The notes under the pieces are model-generated. The model was not told where the DNA came from and did no database searches. It saw only the letters and a list, made by a program, of their open reading frames with translations. Shown here one piece after another: positions 41,037 through 49,314 of a stretch of DNA of 64,000 bases. Each line of letters begins with the position of its first letter. Position 1 is the first letter of the stretch. This stretch comes from Variovorax sp. Sphag1AA. GTDB taxonomy: Bacteria; Pseudomonadota; Gammaproteobacteria; Burkholderiales; Burkholderiaceae_C. The DNA is taken from contig NZ_JACHYC010000012.1 of NCBI RefSeq assembly GCF_014192575.1, positions 35,925 to 99,924 of the forward strand, written 5' to 3'. Position numbers and translations under genes: made by a program.

Positions 41037-42130
41037 TGCCAGCGAGCGAGAACGTCCGCCGAGGGCGTCGGCTGTTTCGGCGCCGGGCCCTGGATCTGCG
41101 AAGGGGTGCGGGAGAAGCGCGGCGCGGGTGCAGGCTGGCGGACGCCCTCTACCTCGACGAAGGTGTTGCGCGCGCGGTTGTGCGGATGCAGTTGCGCCCG
41201 CGACAGGGGCAGCACTGGGGCGAAGCACACATCTGTGCCTTCCAGCGCGTCCGTCCATTCCTGCTGCGTCTTCTGCTTGAAGATGCGGGCGAACTCATCG
41301 TGCAGACGAGGCCATTGCGCGCGGTCGTTCTGCGCGCGATGCAGCTCGGAAGGCACGCCCACGCGCTCACAGAACTCCGAGAAGAACTGCGGCTCGATGG
41401 CACCCAGTGTGACGTGCTCGCCGTCTGCGGTCTCGTAGACGCGGTAATAGGGTGCGCCGCCGTCCAGCAGATTGCTGCCCCGCGTTTCGCCGAACACGCC
41501 GCGCATCTGCTGGCTCACGAAGTTGGTCATGAGCGAGGCCGCACCGTCGGTCATTGCTGCGTCCACCACCTGGCCGTGGCCGGAAAGGTTTGCTTCGCGC
41601 AGCGCGGCCAGCACGCCGACGATCAGGTAGAGGCTGCCGCCGCCGTAGTCGCCGATCAGGTTCAGCGGCGGCACCGGCGCGCCGCCCTTCGGCCCGATGG
41701 CGTGGAGCGCGCCGCTGATGGCGATGTAGTTGAGGTCGTGACCCGCAGCCTGCGCGAGCGGGCCCTCCTGGCCCCAGCCCGTCATCCGGCCATAGACGAT
41801 GCGCGGATTGCGCGCGAGCACGGCATCCGGGCCGAAGCCGAGGCGCTCCATCACGCCGGGGCGATAGCCTTCGATCAGCACGTCGGCCTTCTCCAGCAAC
41901 TGGAAGACCTGCTCGCGCGCGGCAGCGTCCTTCAGATCGGCCAGCACCACGCTGCGTCCGCGGCCGGTGATGTTGTGCGGCTCGCCAAGCTTCTTGCCGG
42001 GCCGGTCGATAGAGACGACATCCGCGCCCATGTCGGACAGCAGCATGCACGCGAAGGGACCGGGGCCGATGCCGGCGAACTCGACGACGCGCAGGCCGCG
42101 CAACGGGCCGGAAGGGGTTTCGGACTTCAT
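41033..42130 (-). CDS. CaiB/BaiF family protein, α-methylacyl-CoA racemase-like
   Basis: 365-residue paralogue of 19775-20923. GLRVVEFAGIGPGPFACMLL, DMGADVVSIDRPGK, HDLNYIAISGALHAIG and NLIGDYGGGSLYLIVG with the probable catalytic Asp mark the racemase branch. C-terminal PHNRARNTFVEVEG is also typical. Lies 26 bases downstream of the unknown gene at 42157-42996 and is coupled to the MFS transporter. Expected to interconvert (2R)- and (2S)-methylacyl-CoA. Confidence 0.9.
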   Translation of the reverse strand: MKSETPSGPLRGLRVVEFAGIGPGPFACMLLSDMGADVVSIDRPGKKLGEPHNITGRGRSVVLADLKDAAAREQVFQLLEKADVLIEGYRPGVMERLGFGPDAVLARNPRIVYGRMTGWGQEGPLAQAAGHDLNYIAISGALHAIGPKGGAPVPPLNLIGDYGGGSLYLIVGVLAALREANLSGHGQVVDAAMTDGAASLMTNFVSQQMRGVFGETRGSNLLDGGAPYYRVYETADGEHVTLGAIEPQFFSEFCERVGVPSELHRAQNDRAQWPRLHDEFARIFKQKTQQEWTDALEGTDVCFAPVLPLSRAQLHPHNRARNTFVEVEGVRQPAPAPRFSRTPSQIQGPAPKQPTPSADVLARWQ

Positions 42131-42156
42131 CCAGTTTCTCCAGGGGTTTGTAAGGC

Positions 42157-42996
42157 TCAGGCCAGGAGCAGCAAGGCGGCCTCGCGGGCGGACTGCCCGA
42201 CGCGCACGCCCTTGTCGCGGGCGATGCGGTTGGCGGCGCTGATCACGCCGTCGAAATACGTGCTCTGGCCGTCGCCCATGCGTGCGGTCAACGCGCTGAC
42301 GCTGGCGCCGGCGATGCCGTCGGGTTCCACTGCCTCGAGCGCACTCAGGCCGCTGTCGTTCTTGCCGCCGCCGCCGTCGGAGCAGATGAAGGCCCAGGGC
42401 CGGAAGTCACGGAAGTACCCGATGACGCTTCGCCCTGTATGACCGGCGGTGCACAGCACATTGCGCTCGCGGTCCTCCGGCAGGGCATAGGCGATGGAAT
42501 CGGTGCACACGATGCTGCGGCCACTGTCGGCGGTGTGGATCACCAGGCGGCGTGCGGGATCGAAGGTCGCAGGCTTGTTCTCGCCGGTCAGCATGCACCG
42601 CGCGGCGTCGCGAACCGTCATGCCCTGCACGATGCCCAGCGCCTGCGCAGCGTCGTTCACGCGGCTGACGATGCCGTGGTCGTACAGGTCGGCACCGTTG
42701 CCCATCTCGGCGGTCATCACGTCGGCTGCGGCAGCGGGTACGCCCAGCGCTTCGTAATACCAGAGGCCAGCGATGCCTGCGCCGTCCTTGCCGATGGCGC
42801 AGTCCAGCCCGATGACGGCCTGCGGCCGGGCGCGCATCACCATGCGCGCACAAAGCACGCCGCTGTACGAGGCGTTGACGACCACGCCGCCGCTGGTCTC
42901 CGGCGCATGGGCAACGTGGCTCTCAACATAGGTGGCGGAATCGAAGACCAGCACGCGGCCGGCGGGAATGTCGTGGATCTGGGGAGGGGTGGCCAT
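42157..42996 (-). CDS. unrecognised protein, first gene of a - strand unit
   Basis: 279 residues; I do not recognise the family. It is soluble, Gly/Ala-rich, with motifs that look catalytic or cofactor-related: LDCAIGKDGAGIAGLWYYEA, AEMGNGADLYDHGIVSRVND, CTAGHTGRSVIGYF and ICSDGGGGKNDSGLSALE. An internal ancient duplication is hinted at by two AG/GxSVxxLTAxM-type segments. Start at 42996 (MATPPQIHD); longer frames cross operator copy 9. Followed by the racemase-like and MFS genes, so probably a step on a methyl-branched CoA pathway. Confidence 0.8.
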   Translation of the reverse strand: MATPPQIHDIPAGRVLVFDSATYVESHVAHAPETSGGVVVNASYSGVLCARMVMRARPQAVIGLDCAIGKDGAGIAGLWYYEALGVPAAAADVMTAEMGNGADLYDHGIVSRVNDAAQALGIVQGMTVRDAARCMLTGENKPATFDPARRLVIHTADSGRSIVCTDSIAYALPEDRERNVLCTAGHTGRSVIGYFRDFRPWAFICSDGGGGKNDSGLSALEAVEPDGIAGASVSALTARMGDGQSTYFDGVISAANRIARDKGVRVGQSAREAALLLLA

Positions 42997-43009
42997 GGAT
43001 GAAGTGTAA

Positions 43010-43020
43010 TGGTCAGTCCA
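43010..43020. promoter_or_regulatory. GntR/FCD operator copy 9, one mismatch (TGGTCAGTCCA)
   Basis: One-mismatch palindrome between the divergent 42996 (-) and GntR (+) genes. Flanks AA/TT extend the symmetry to 15 bases. Confidence 0.7.
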
Positions 43021-43087
43021 TTGCAAGTCCATGAGATTGAGCAGTCCGACCCTTGGTGGCCTTGGGCTATCCTCGCTCAACACAACT

Positions 43088-43840
43088 ATGTCGAGTCCAG
43101 TCATGCAACCCATTCCGCAGCTGTCCTTCCAGGAGGTGAAGACGCGCCGTGTCTTCGAGGAGATCTGTGAGCAGATCCGAAAGCGCCTCGCTTCCGGCGT
43201 GCTCAAGCCCGGCGACAAGCTGCCGGCCGAACGCGACCTGGCGGTGGAGTTTCAGGTCAGCCGGCCGGCGGTGCGAGAGGCGTTGCGCACGCTCGAGATA
43301 TCCGGCGTCGTTTCCCTGCAGAAGGGTGTGAAGGGTGGTGCATTCATCCGCGACGGCAACCCGGCGCTTCTCACCCAGTCACTGCAGGACTTGATGATCC
43401 TCGGGCGCGTGTCGCTGGCCGGCCTTGCCGAGGCGCGAAGATTGATCAACGGCATGGTGATCGAGTTGGCCTGCGAGCGCGCGACAGAAGAAGACTTTGC
43501 CGCCATCGAGCAGAACATGATGGAGATCGAGAAGAGCGAGGACCTCCCGCAGCGCGCCGACGAGGGCGTTCGCTTCTTTGGTCTGATCGCCCGCGCGACG
43601 CGTAACGAAGTGCTCTCGATGCTGGTGGATTCGCTGTCGGACATCATCCGCTACGTGATCGACCGCACCGGCCGAAAGGCGCGTCCTGAACTAGTGCCGG
43701 TGCGTCGCCGCATCCTCAAGGCGATGCGGGCCCGCGATGCCAAGGCCGCCGCCAAGGGCATGGACGAATACCTGACGATCGTGCAGGAGGGCATGGACGC
43801 CGTGCCCGAGCCTGCGCCGGCTCCCAAGAAAACACGCTGA
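43088..43840 (+). CDS. GntR family regulator, FadR subfamily (FCD domain)
   Basis: About 250 residues. Winged helix 15-85 (TRRVFEEICEQIRKRLASG, PGDKLPAERDLAVEFQVSR, PAVREALRTLEISG) and FCD domain 110-235. The FCD part (ARRLINGMVIELACERATEE, ARPELVPVRRRILKAMRARD) is strikingly like that fused to the flavin reductase at 50582. Residues for metal binding in many FCD domains (Asp and His) are replaced, so a metal-free ligand pocket is likely. Start could also be ATG 43103. Divergent from the 42996 unit and upstream of the amidohydrolase operon. Confidence 0.92.
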   Translation: MSSPVMQPIPQLSFQEVKTRRVFEEICEQIRKRLASGVLKPGDKLPAERDLAVEFQVSRPAVREALRTLEISGVVSLQKGVKGGAFIRDGNPALLTQSLQDLMILGRVSLAGLAEARRLINGMVIELACERATEEDFAAIEQNMMEIEKSEDLPQRADEGVRFFGLIARATRNEVLSMLVDSLSDIIRYVIDRTGRKARPELVPVRRRILKAMRARDAKAAAKGMDEYLTIVQEGMDAVPEPAPAPKKTR

Positions 43841-43846
43841 TTTCCG

Positions 43847-43863
43847 GCCCGCTTTGCGCGGGC
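43847..43863 (+). terminator. weak hairpin after the GntR gene
   Basis: GCCCGC and GCGGGC separated by TTTGC form a stable stem just after the GntR stop, but no clear run of T follows, so intrinsic termination is uncertain. Confidence 0.3.
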
Positions 43864-43880
43864 TTGCCTCGCTTCGGGGC

Positions 43881-43908
43881 TTGACAGGGGTTTTTCGCTG
43901 TTTAGAAT
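43881..43908 (+). promoter_or_regulatory. promoter of the amidohydrolase operon
   Basis: Perfect TTGACA (43881-43886), 16-base spacer, TAGAAT (43903-43908): the strongest -35 in the window. The operator begins at the last base of the -10. Confidence 0.68.
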
Positions 43909-43918
43909 GGTCAAACCA
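43908..43918. promoter_or_regulatory. GntR/FCD operator copy 10 (TGGTCAAACCA)
   Basis: Exact palindrome over the expected +1 of the amidohydrolase promoter; same 11 bases as copy 11. Confidence 0.87.
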
Positions 43919-43929
43919 TTCAAATCTAG

Positions 43930-43940
43930 TGGTTCAACCT
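43930..43940. promoter_or_regulatory. second, one-mismatch operator (TGGTTCAACCT)
   Basis: One mismatch from TGGT-N3-ACCA and exactly 22 bases (about two helical turns) after copy 10, so two dimers could bind the same face. Confidence 0.5.
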
Positions 43941-43969
43941 TCCACGCAATCCCACCGAGGACCCCCGTC

Positions 43970-45202
43970 ATGACCGAGATCGTCGTCAACGAAGCCAATC
44001 AATGGCGCCTGAACACCCCCGGCTCCGCCGGATGGGAGAAGTCGCCTCAGCCCGGAGCCGCCAACAAGTACCTGATGATCTCGGCGGACACGCATGCCAA
44101 CGAGCCGGGCAACCTGTGGGCCGAGCGCATCGACGCCAAGTACCGCGACCGCCTGCCCAAGGTGTGGATCGACGAGAAGGGCGTGCAGTGGCGCAAGATG
44201 GAAGCGTCGGAGCAGCCTGACCGCCTGATCCTTGCCAAGCTGGAGGGCGAAGATCTGGCCCGTTCCAAGGCCGGCGCCACCGCCTCCGAGCGTGGCCCGA
44301 GCGTCGAGCAGCGGCTGCATGACCTGGAGCTCGACGGCATCGACGGCGAGATCATCTTCCCCGGCAAGGGCCTGGGCATGTGGTACACGTTCGACCCCGA
44401 CTTCGCCCATGCACAGTGCGAGGTCTACAACACCTGGGCCTGGGAGAACTTCGGTCCTCACGTCGAACGCCTGTCGCCCGCAGCGGCGCTGGCCACCGGC
44501 AACATCGAGGCGACGCTCAAGGAAATCGACCGCTGCCTGAAGCTGGGCTTCCGTCATTTCACGTTGCCGTGCAAGCCGCTCTTCGGCCCGCCGAAGACCA
44601 ACGAGCTCAACTACAACAAGGTCGAGTTCGACCCGATGTGGGCGCGTTTCGTCGAAGCGGGCGTGCCGGCCACGTTCCACGTCTCCACCGGCAAGGACCC
44701 GCGCACCACCCGCGGCAATGGCGGTGCGGTGGTGAACTACGTGGTGCACTCGCTGTCGCCGACGCTGGAGCCGCTGGTGAACATCTGCGCGGCCGGCGTG
44801 GCCGAACGCTTCCCGGAACTGCGCTTCGGCAGCGTCGAGGCCGGTATCGGCTGGGTGCCATGGATGCTCGACGCCATGGACGAGGCCTATCTGAAGCACC
44901 ACTTCTGGGTGCGGCCGAAGCTGAAGATGCTGCCTTCGGACTACTTCAAGGCACGCGGCTTCGCGACCTTCGGCGAGGACCGCGCCGGCCTCGGCCTGAT
45001 GGAAGAGCACGGCCTGCAGGACAACTTCATGTGGGCCAACGACTATCCGCACCACGAAGGCACCTGGCCGCATTCGGCCCAGGCCATCGAACGGCAGATG
45101 GGCCACATGAGCGAGGTGTCGCGCCGCAAGGTGCTGGGTGAGAACGCCGCGCGCGTGTTCGGCTTCAAGGAAGTCGCCGCCAAGTACGGCTACAAGTTCT
45201 GA
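43970..45202 (+). CDS. amidohydrolase-family (TIM-barrel metal-dependent hydrolase/decarboxylase)
   Basis: 410-residue member of the amidohydrolase 2 family (ACMSD-like). Metal-site segments are ISADTHANEPGNLW near residue 34, VPATFHVSTG in the middle, EAGIGWVPWMLDAMD, and ANDYPHHEGTWPHS with the terminal Asp. The family includes ring-cleavage hydrolases and non-oxidative decarboxylases. Start at 43970 (MTEIVVNEANQ) follows CGAGGA; the open frame upstream begins in the operator sequence and before the transcription start. First gene of the four-gene unit to 47761. Confidence 0.9.
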   Translation: MTEIVVNEANQWRLNTPGSAGWEKSPQPGAANKYLMISADTHANEPGNLWAERIDAKYRDRLPKVWIDEKGVQWRKMEASEQPDRLILAKLEGEDLARSKAGATASERGPSVEQRLHDLELDGIDGEIIFPGKGLGMWYTFDPDFAHAQCEVYNTWAWENFGPHVERLSPAAALATGNIEATLKEIDRCLKLGFRHFTLPCKPLFGPPKTNELNYNKVEFDPMWARFVEAGVPATFHVSTGKDPRTTRGNGGAVVNYVVHSLSPTLEPLVNICAAGVAERFPELRFGSVEAGIGWVPWMLDAMDEAYLKHHFWVRPKLKMLPSDYFKARGFATFGEDRAGLGLMEEHGLQDNFMWANDYPHHEGTWPHSAQAIERQMGHMSEVSRRKVLGENAARVFGFKEVAAKYGYKF

Positions 45203-45213
45203 CAGACAGGGCG

Positions 45214-45615
45214 ATGACGACCATCACGCCCTTTCATCCCCGGCACGATGGGCTGGCGGAGGATGCCTCCCGCTACGTGGACGTGGCAAGCCTGCCCTGG
45301 AAGCCCACGCCCACGCCTGGCATCGAGATGAAGGTACTGATGCAGGACGACGCCAGCGGCTTGCTGACGGCGCTGTTCCGCTGGCAGCCGGGCACGCAGC
45401 TGCCGCTGCACGAGCACGTGGAGGTCGAGCAGACCTACGTGCTCGAAGGCAGCATCGTCGACGACGAGGGCGAGGTGCGCGAGGGCGACTACGTCTGGCG
45501 CCCGAAGGGCAACCGGCATCTGGCGCGCTCGCCCGGCGGCGCGCTGGTGCTGTCCTTCTTCCTCAAGCCCAACCGCTTCCTCGAAGGGGAGCATGCGGGC
45601 AAGGAACTCAAGTGA
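45214..45615 (+). CDS. cupin domain protein (ChrR-like)
   Basis: 133-residue single-domain cupin. GTQLPLHEHVEVEQTYVLEG is cupin motif 1 with His, His and Glu ligands, and GDYVWRPKGNRHLARSP is motif 2 with the final His, so a metal site appears complete. Related to ChrR-like cupins and to small dioxygenases/isomerases. 11 bases after the amidohydrolase; its stop overlaps the GTG start of the EthD gene. Confidence 0.9.
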   Translation: MTTITPFHPRHDGLAEDASRYVDVASLPWKPTPTPGIEMKVLMQDDASGLLTALFRWQPGTQLPLHEHVEVEQTYVLEGSIVDDEGEVREGDYVWRPKGNRHLARSPGGALVLSFFLKPNRFLEGEHAGKELK

Positions 45616-46289
45616 CGGTCTATCGGTGTGCGCTGTTCAGTCGGCGAGCGGATGTGACGCCGGCGCAGTTCGCGAGCCACTGGCTTGGCGTGCACGGGCC
45701 GTTGGCGGCCAAGCTGCCGGGGCTCGGCACCTATCGACAGAATCACATCCGCGAACGCTTGTACGAGTCGCCGAATTCGCCCGTGCAGGCGATCGACGGC
45801 ATCGCGCAGCTCTCTTTTCCGAGCATCGCGGCGATGGAGGTGTCCGATGCCTCGCCGGAGTACGCGGCCTGCAAGCTCGACATTCCGAAGTTCCAGGGCG
45901 GCATCACCATCCTCGTGATCGAAGCGGATGAACTGTTGGCGGGTGAGAACGCGCCGACCAAGCTGATGTGGGTGTCGACGCGGCGTTCAGATGCGCCGTC
46001 GGCCGGCCTGCGTGAGCAGTGGGTAGCGGCGAACCGTGACGCCACCCGTGCGTTGCCGGGTGCCCGTCGATTCGTCCAGAACTTCGTGGTGGACCGCGCC
46101 CATCCCGTGGCGGCCGGCGTGCCGTCGGGCGATCCATCCGGTGCCGAAGCGGTGAGCGAACTGTGGTTCGACGATGCAGCTTCTGCGCGCACTGCGCTGG
46201 AGTCGCCGCCCGGGCGCAGGTTGGTCTTCGAAGACCCGTTCCTCGCGCCCGTGGGCGTGTATCTGATGCAGGAAGTGAAGATCGTGTGA
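45612..46289 (+). CDS. EthD-domain protein (duplicated fold)
   Basis: 225 residues. The N-terminal half is a clear EthD/ferredoxin-like unit (YRCALFSRRADVTPAQFASH, WLGVHGPLAAKLPGLGTYRQ), the C-terminal half a second, weaker copy ending VYLMQEVKIV. GTG start at 45612 overlaps the cupin stop (GTGA); its own stop is coupled to the flavoprotein by a second GTGA. Homologue of 16010-16681 and, like it, directly precedes an FAD flavoprotein. Confidence 0.83.
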   Translation: MTVYRCALFSRRADVTPAQFASHWLGVHGPLAAKLPGLGTYRQNHIRERLYESPNSPVQAIDGIAQLSFPSIAAMEVSDASPEYAACKLDIPKFQGGITILVIEADELLAGENAPTKLMWVSTRRSDAPSAGLREQWVAANRDATRALPGARRFVQNFVVDRAHPVAAGVPSGDPSGAEAVSELWFDDAASARTALESPPGRRLVFEDPFLAPVGVYLMQEVKIV

Positions 46290-47761
46290 GCGGGTCGTCC
46301 TCTCGCCAAGGGGGCGATGTTGAGGCGGCCGATGTCGTCGTAGTGGGCGGCGGTGCTTCCGGCCTTGCGGCTGCCATCGAGGCTGCAGCGGCGGGCGCCA
46401 GCGTACTGGTGCTTGAGAAGAACCCGATCCCGGGCGGCAGCAGCCGGCTGTCCGTCGGCTCCATCAATGCGGCGGGCTCACGCCTGCAGCAGCACGCCGG
46501 CATCATCGATTCGCCCGACGAGCACTTCGACGACATGGACCATTTCATGGGCCCGTTCGCGTCGCAGGAGAACCGTGCGCTGCGGCGCCTGCTGGTCGAC
46601 AACGCGGCCGACACGCTGCACTGGCTGATGTCGCTGGGGCTGAGCTTCTACGGGCCCACAGCCGATCCGCCGCATCGCCATCCGCGCATGCACAACGTGC
46701 TGCCGAACTCGCGGGCCTACCCGTACTACCTGTCGAAGGAAGCAAAGCGCCGCGGTGTGCGAGTGCTGCTCGGCGCAGAGGTGACCGAGCTGCTGCGCGC
46801 GGAAGACGGCGGCGTTTGCGGTGTCGAAGCGCTGGTTGGCGGCCGGCGCATGAAGATCACCGCGCGGCGTGGTGTGGTCCTCTGCTCGGGCGACTACAGC
46901 AACGGTGCCGCGATGAAGGCGCGCTTCCGTCCCGAACTCGAAAACATCCCAGGCGTCAATCCGACCGCGACGGGTGACGGCCATCGACTGGCGGAAGCGA
47001 TCGGCGCGCGCATCGTCAACGGCGATGTGGTCTTCGGCCCTGGCCTGCGGTTCGGCGCGCCGGCCAAGCCGAGCCTCGTGCAGCGGCTGCCGCCTTCTTG
47101 GGCGCTCGGAAAGCTCATGTCGGTGGCGCTTGCGACGCTGCCAGCCGCGCTCTTCCGTCCCTTCGTCATGTCCTTCATGACCGCCTCGCTAGGGCCGGAG
47201 GCAAGCCTGCTGCGCAGCGGCGCCGTGCTGGTCAATCGCAACGGCGAGCGTTTCGTGGATGAACAGCAGGCACCTGGCCTCGCCATTGCCGCGCAGCCGG
47301 GCGGGCAGGCCTGGCTGCTGTTCGACGATGCGCTCGCGCGCAAGTTTTCGGCGGCGCCGAACCATGTCTCGACCGCCCCGGGCGTGGCCTTTGCGTACCT
47401 GCCGGACTACCGGCGGCATCGCAAGGACCTGTACCGCACTGGTGCGACGCCGGCGGCGCTGGCCCGCGCGACGGGCCTGCCGGCCGATGCACTCGAAAGC
47501 ACCTTGCGTGATCGACAGTGGCAGTCACCGCTGCATGCGCTCGGCCCACTGGAAGCAAGGATCGTCATCACCGATGGAGGACTGGCGGTCAACGGCTCGC
47601 ACCAGGTGCTGCGCGCCGACGACACCGTGATCCCCCGGCTCTACGCGGCAGGGGCCGCAGGTCAGGGCGGTTTGCTGCTGGCCGGCAACGGCCATCACAT
47701 CTGCTGGGCAGTGACGTCGGGAAGGCGGGCGGGTCGGTTCGCGGCGAAGGCTGCCGCGTGA
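46286..47761 (+). CDS. FAD-dependent oxidoreductase (fumarate reductase/KstD-like superfamily)
   Basis: 491-residue flavoprotein. VVVVGGGASGLAAAIEAAA near residue 17 is the FAD dinucleotide fold, with LEKNPIPGGSSRLSVGSIN next and FVDEQQAPGLAI in the middle. The C terminus reads AAGQGGLLLAGNGHHICWAV, lacking the Tyr-Pro-Gly element of the two KstD-like paralogues, so the reaction probably differs. GTG start at 46286. Last gene of the amidohydrolase unit; convergent with the GntR gene 1 base away. Confidence 0.87.
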   Translation: MSGSSSRQGGDVEAADVVVVGGGASGLAAAIEAAAAGASVLVLEKNPIPGGSSRLSVGSINAAGSRLQQHAGIIDSPDEHFDDMDHFMGPFASQENRALRRLLVDNAADTLHWLMSLGLSFYGPTADPPHRHPRMHNVLPNSRAYPYYLSKEAKRRGVRVLLGAEVTELLRAEDGGVCGVEALVGGRRMKITARRGVVLCSGDYSNGAAMKARFRPELENIPGVNPTATGDGHRLAEAIGARIVNGDVVFGPGLRFGAPAKPSLVQRLPPSWALGKLMSVALATLPAALFRPFVMSFMTASLGPEASLLRSGAVLVNRNGERFVDEQQAPGLAIAAQPGGQAWLLFDDALARKFSAAPNHVSTAPGVAFAYLPDYRRHRKDLYRTGATPAALARATGLPADALESTLRDRQWQSPLHALGPLEARIVITDGGLAVNGSHQVLRADDTVIPRLYAAGAAGQGGLLLAGNGHHICWAVTSGRRAGRFAAKAAA

Positions 47762-47762
47762 C

Positions 47763-48521
47763 TCACTGCTTGCGCGAGCCCCAGAGTTCCATGTAGTTCG
47801 CCTGCAGGCGTTCCAGGAACTTGTTCATTTCGGCGACCGCCGCGTCGGCATCGCGCGCACGCAGGTGCTTGAGCAGCCGGCGGCGCGAGGGCAGGGTGTA
47901 GGGGTTGTCGCTCGGGCCGATGGCCTTGACGAACTCGCGCATCACCTCCATCACGCCTTCCATCGTGATCTCGATGATGGGGTTCCGGGTGGCGGCGGCC
48001 AGCAGGTTGTGGAACTCGCGGTGCAGGTCCGCGCGTTCCTGGAAGTTACCGGCCTTGTCAGCCTTGGTGGCCTGCGCCACGTTCGCCTCGAGTGCCTTCA
48101 GGTCCTCTTCCGTCAGGCGCTCGCAGGCCACGCGCACCACGATCTCGCTGAGCCAGACCCGCGCTTCCGTGAGGTGCTCGGGCTTGATGGCGCCGAGGTG
48201 ATAAAGGTCCCGCAGGCCGTTGACGACCACGCCGGAGTTGCCCGGAAGCACGAAGGCGCCGCCGGCGGCGCCCTTGCGCAGTTCGATCATCCCGCTCAAC
48301 TCGAGGGCGCGGAGCGCCTCGCGCAGGGTGTTGCGGCTGACCTTGAACTTGGCGGAAAGATCGCGCTCGGCAGGGAGGCGATCGCCGGGCTTGAGCCGGC
48401 CGGTGGCCACGAGATCGCGGATCTGCGCTGCGATCTCTTCGAACGCGCGCGAAGGGGCGATGGGCTCGAATCCGAGGGAGGATTCGAAGGCTTCTTTGGT
48501 GCGGAAGTCGGCGTGGCTCAC
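47763..48521 (-). CDS. GntR family regulator, FadR subfamily (FCD domain)
   Basis: 252 residues. Winged helix about 20-95 (SRAFEEIAAQIRDLVATGRL, PGDRLPAERDLSAKFKVSR, NTLREALRALELSGMIELRK) and FCD 115-240 (HLTEARVWLSEIVVRVACER, HREFHNLLAAATRNPII, SRRRLLKHLRARD). Close paralogue of 34527-35345, including EFVKAIGPSDN-type sequence. No operator directly upstream; it is the fourth gene of the - strand unit headed by operator copy 11, which would give autoregulation. Confidence 0.93.
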   Translation of the reverse strand: MSHADFRTKEAFESSLGFEPIAPSRAFEEIAAQIRDLVATGRLKPGDRLPAERDLSAKFKVSRNTLREALRALELSGMIELRKGAAGGAFVLPGNSGVVVNGLRDLYHLGAIKPEHLTEARVWLSEIVVRVACERLTEEDLKALEANVAQATKADKAGNFQERADLHREFHNLLAAATRNPIIEITMEGVMEVMREFVKAIGPSDNPYTLPSRRRLLKHLRARDADAAVAEMNKFLERLQANYMELWGSRKQ

Positions 48522-48548
48522 GGCGCGGATTCTAGTCCCTCGCCCCGT

Positions 48549-48875
48549 TCAAACGGCCAGCGGAAGGGCTGCAGCGAGCAGTTCGTTGGCAATCCGCACG
48601 ACCGCCGGGCCGTCCTTGTCCGACTCGGCCAGGGCCTTGTGCCAGGCGGGATCGGCACGAAAAGCCGCCCATGCGCGGTCGCGTTGCTCGTGCGATTCCC
48701 ACTGAAGCAGGTACTTGAGCTGCATGTTGTCTTCGCCGACAGCCACTGTGAATACCGGCGTCACGCGGCGGATGCCGTACTTCTCGAACAGCGCGAGGGT
48801 GGCCGTTTCGAAGCGCTTGAGGGCCACCGGCAGCTTGCCCGGGGCGCAGGTGTAGGTGCGTAGTTCGTAGAACAA
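48549..48875 (-). CDS. NIPSNAP family protein
   Basis: 108-residue dimeric alpha+beta barrel protein: FYELRTYTCAPGKLPVALKR, FEKYGIRRVTPVFTVAVG and LLQWESHEQRDRAWAAFRAD are typical NIPSNAP segments. It starts with TTG at 48875, supported by AAGGAG 9 bases upstream; no ATG fits. 16 bases after the DUF35 gene. Function of bacterial NIPSNAPs is unknown; fold related to EthD. A second copy is at 53288. Confidence 0.85.
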   Translation of the reverse strand: MFYELRTYTCAPGKLPVALKRFETATLALFEKYGIRRVTPVFTVAVGEDNMQLKYLLQWESHEQRDRAWAAFRADPAWHKALAESDKDGPAVVRIANELLAAALPLAV

Positions 48876-48891
48876 GTTGAAACTCCTTTTG

Positions 48892-49314
48892 CTAGAGCGG
48901 ACGCGAGGCGAGCAGCGGCCCGTCCTCGTACTGCAGGACGACGAGTTCGACCGGCATGCCGCACTCGAACGGCTTGCCCTCGCGCTCGACGAGCCGGGTC
49001 GCGATGCGCAGGCCGATGTCGAGGTCGACCACGCAGACGGCATAGGGCGCCTCGTCCACGAACACCTTGGGTGCGGCGTGGATGCGGGTCCACGAATAGA
49101 GCGTGCCGCGCTGGCTCAGCTCCTTCCACTGCATCTTGGGCGACCAGCAATGCGGGCACACGGGCTTGGGCGGAAAGGTGAACTTGCCGCAGGCTTCGCA
49201 GCAGGTGCTCTGCCAGCGGCCATCGCGAAGGCCTTCCCAGAAGGTCTGCGTGAAGGTCGACACGCGTGGCGGATAGGCGCGCGTGCGCGCCACGGGAATC
49301 ATCTCGAGCGTCAT
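48892..49314 (-). CDS. DUF35 Zn-ribbon OB-fold protein
   Basis: 140 residues: N-terminal helix TQTFWEGLRDGRWQSTC, zinc ribbon with CEACGKF and VCPHCW, then OB strands (GTLYSWTRIHAAPK, PYAVCVVDLDIGLRIATRLV). Complete four-Cys zinc site. Overlaps the upstream thiolase-like gene by ATGA on the - strand, forming the third such pair in the window. Confidence 0.9.
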   Translation of the reverse strand: MTLEMIPVARTRAYPPRVSTFTQTFWEGLRDGRWQSTCCEACGKFTFPPKPVCPHCWSPKMQWKELSQRGTLYSWTRIHAAPKVFVDEAPYAVCVVDLDIGLRIATRLVEREGKPFECGMPVELVVLQYEDGPLLASRPL

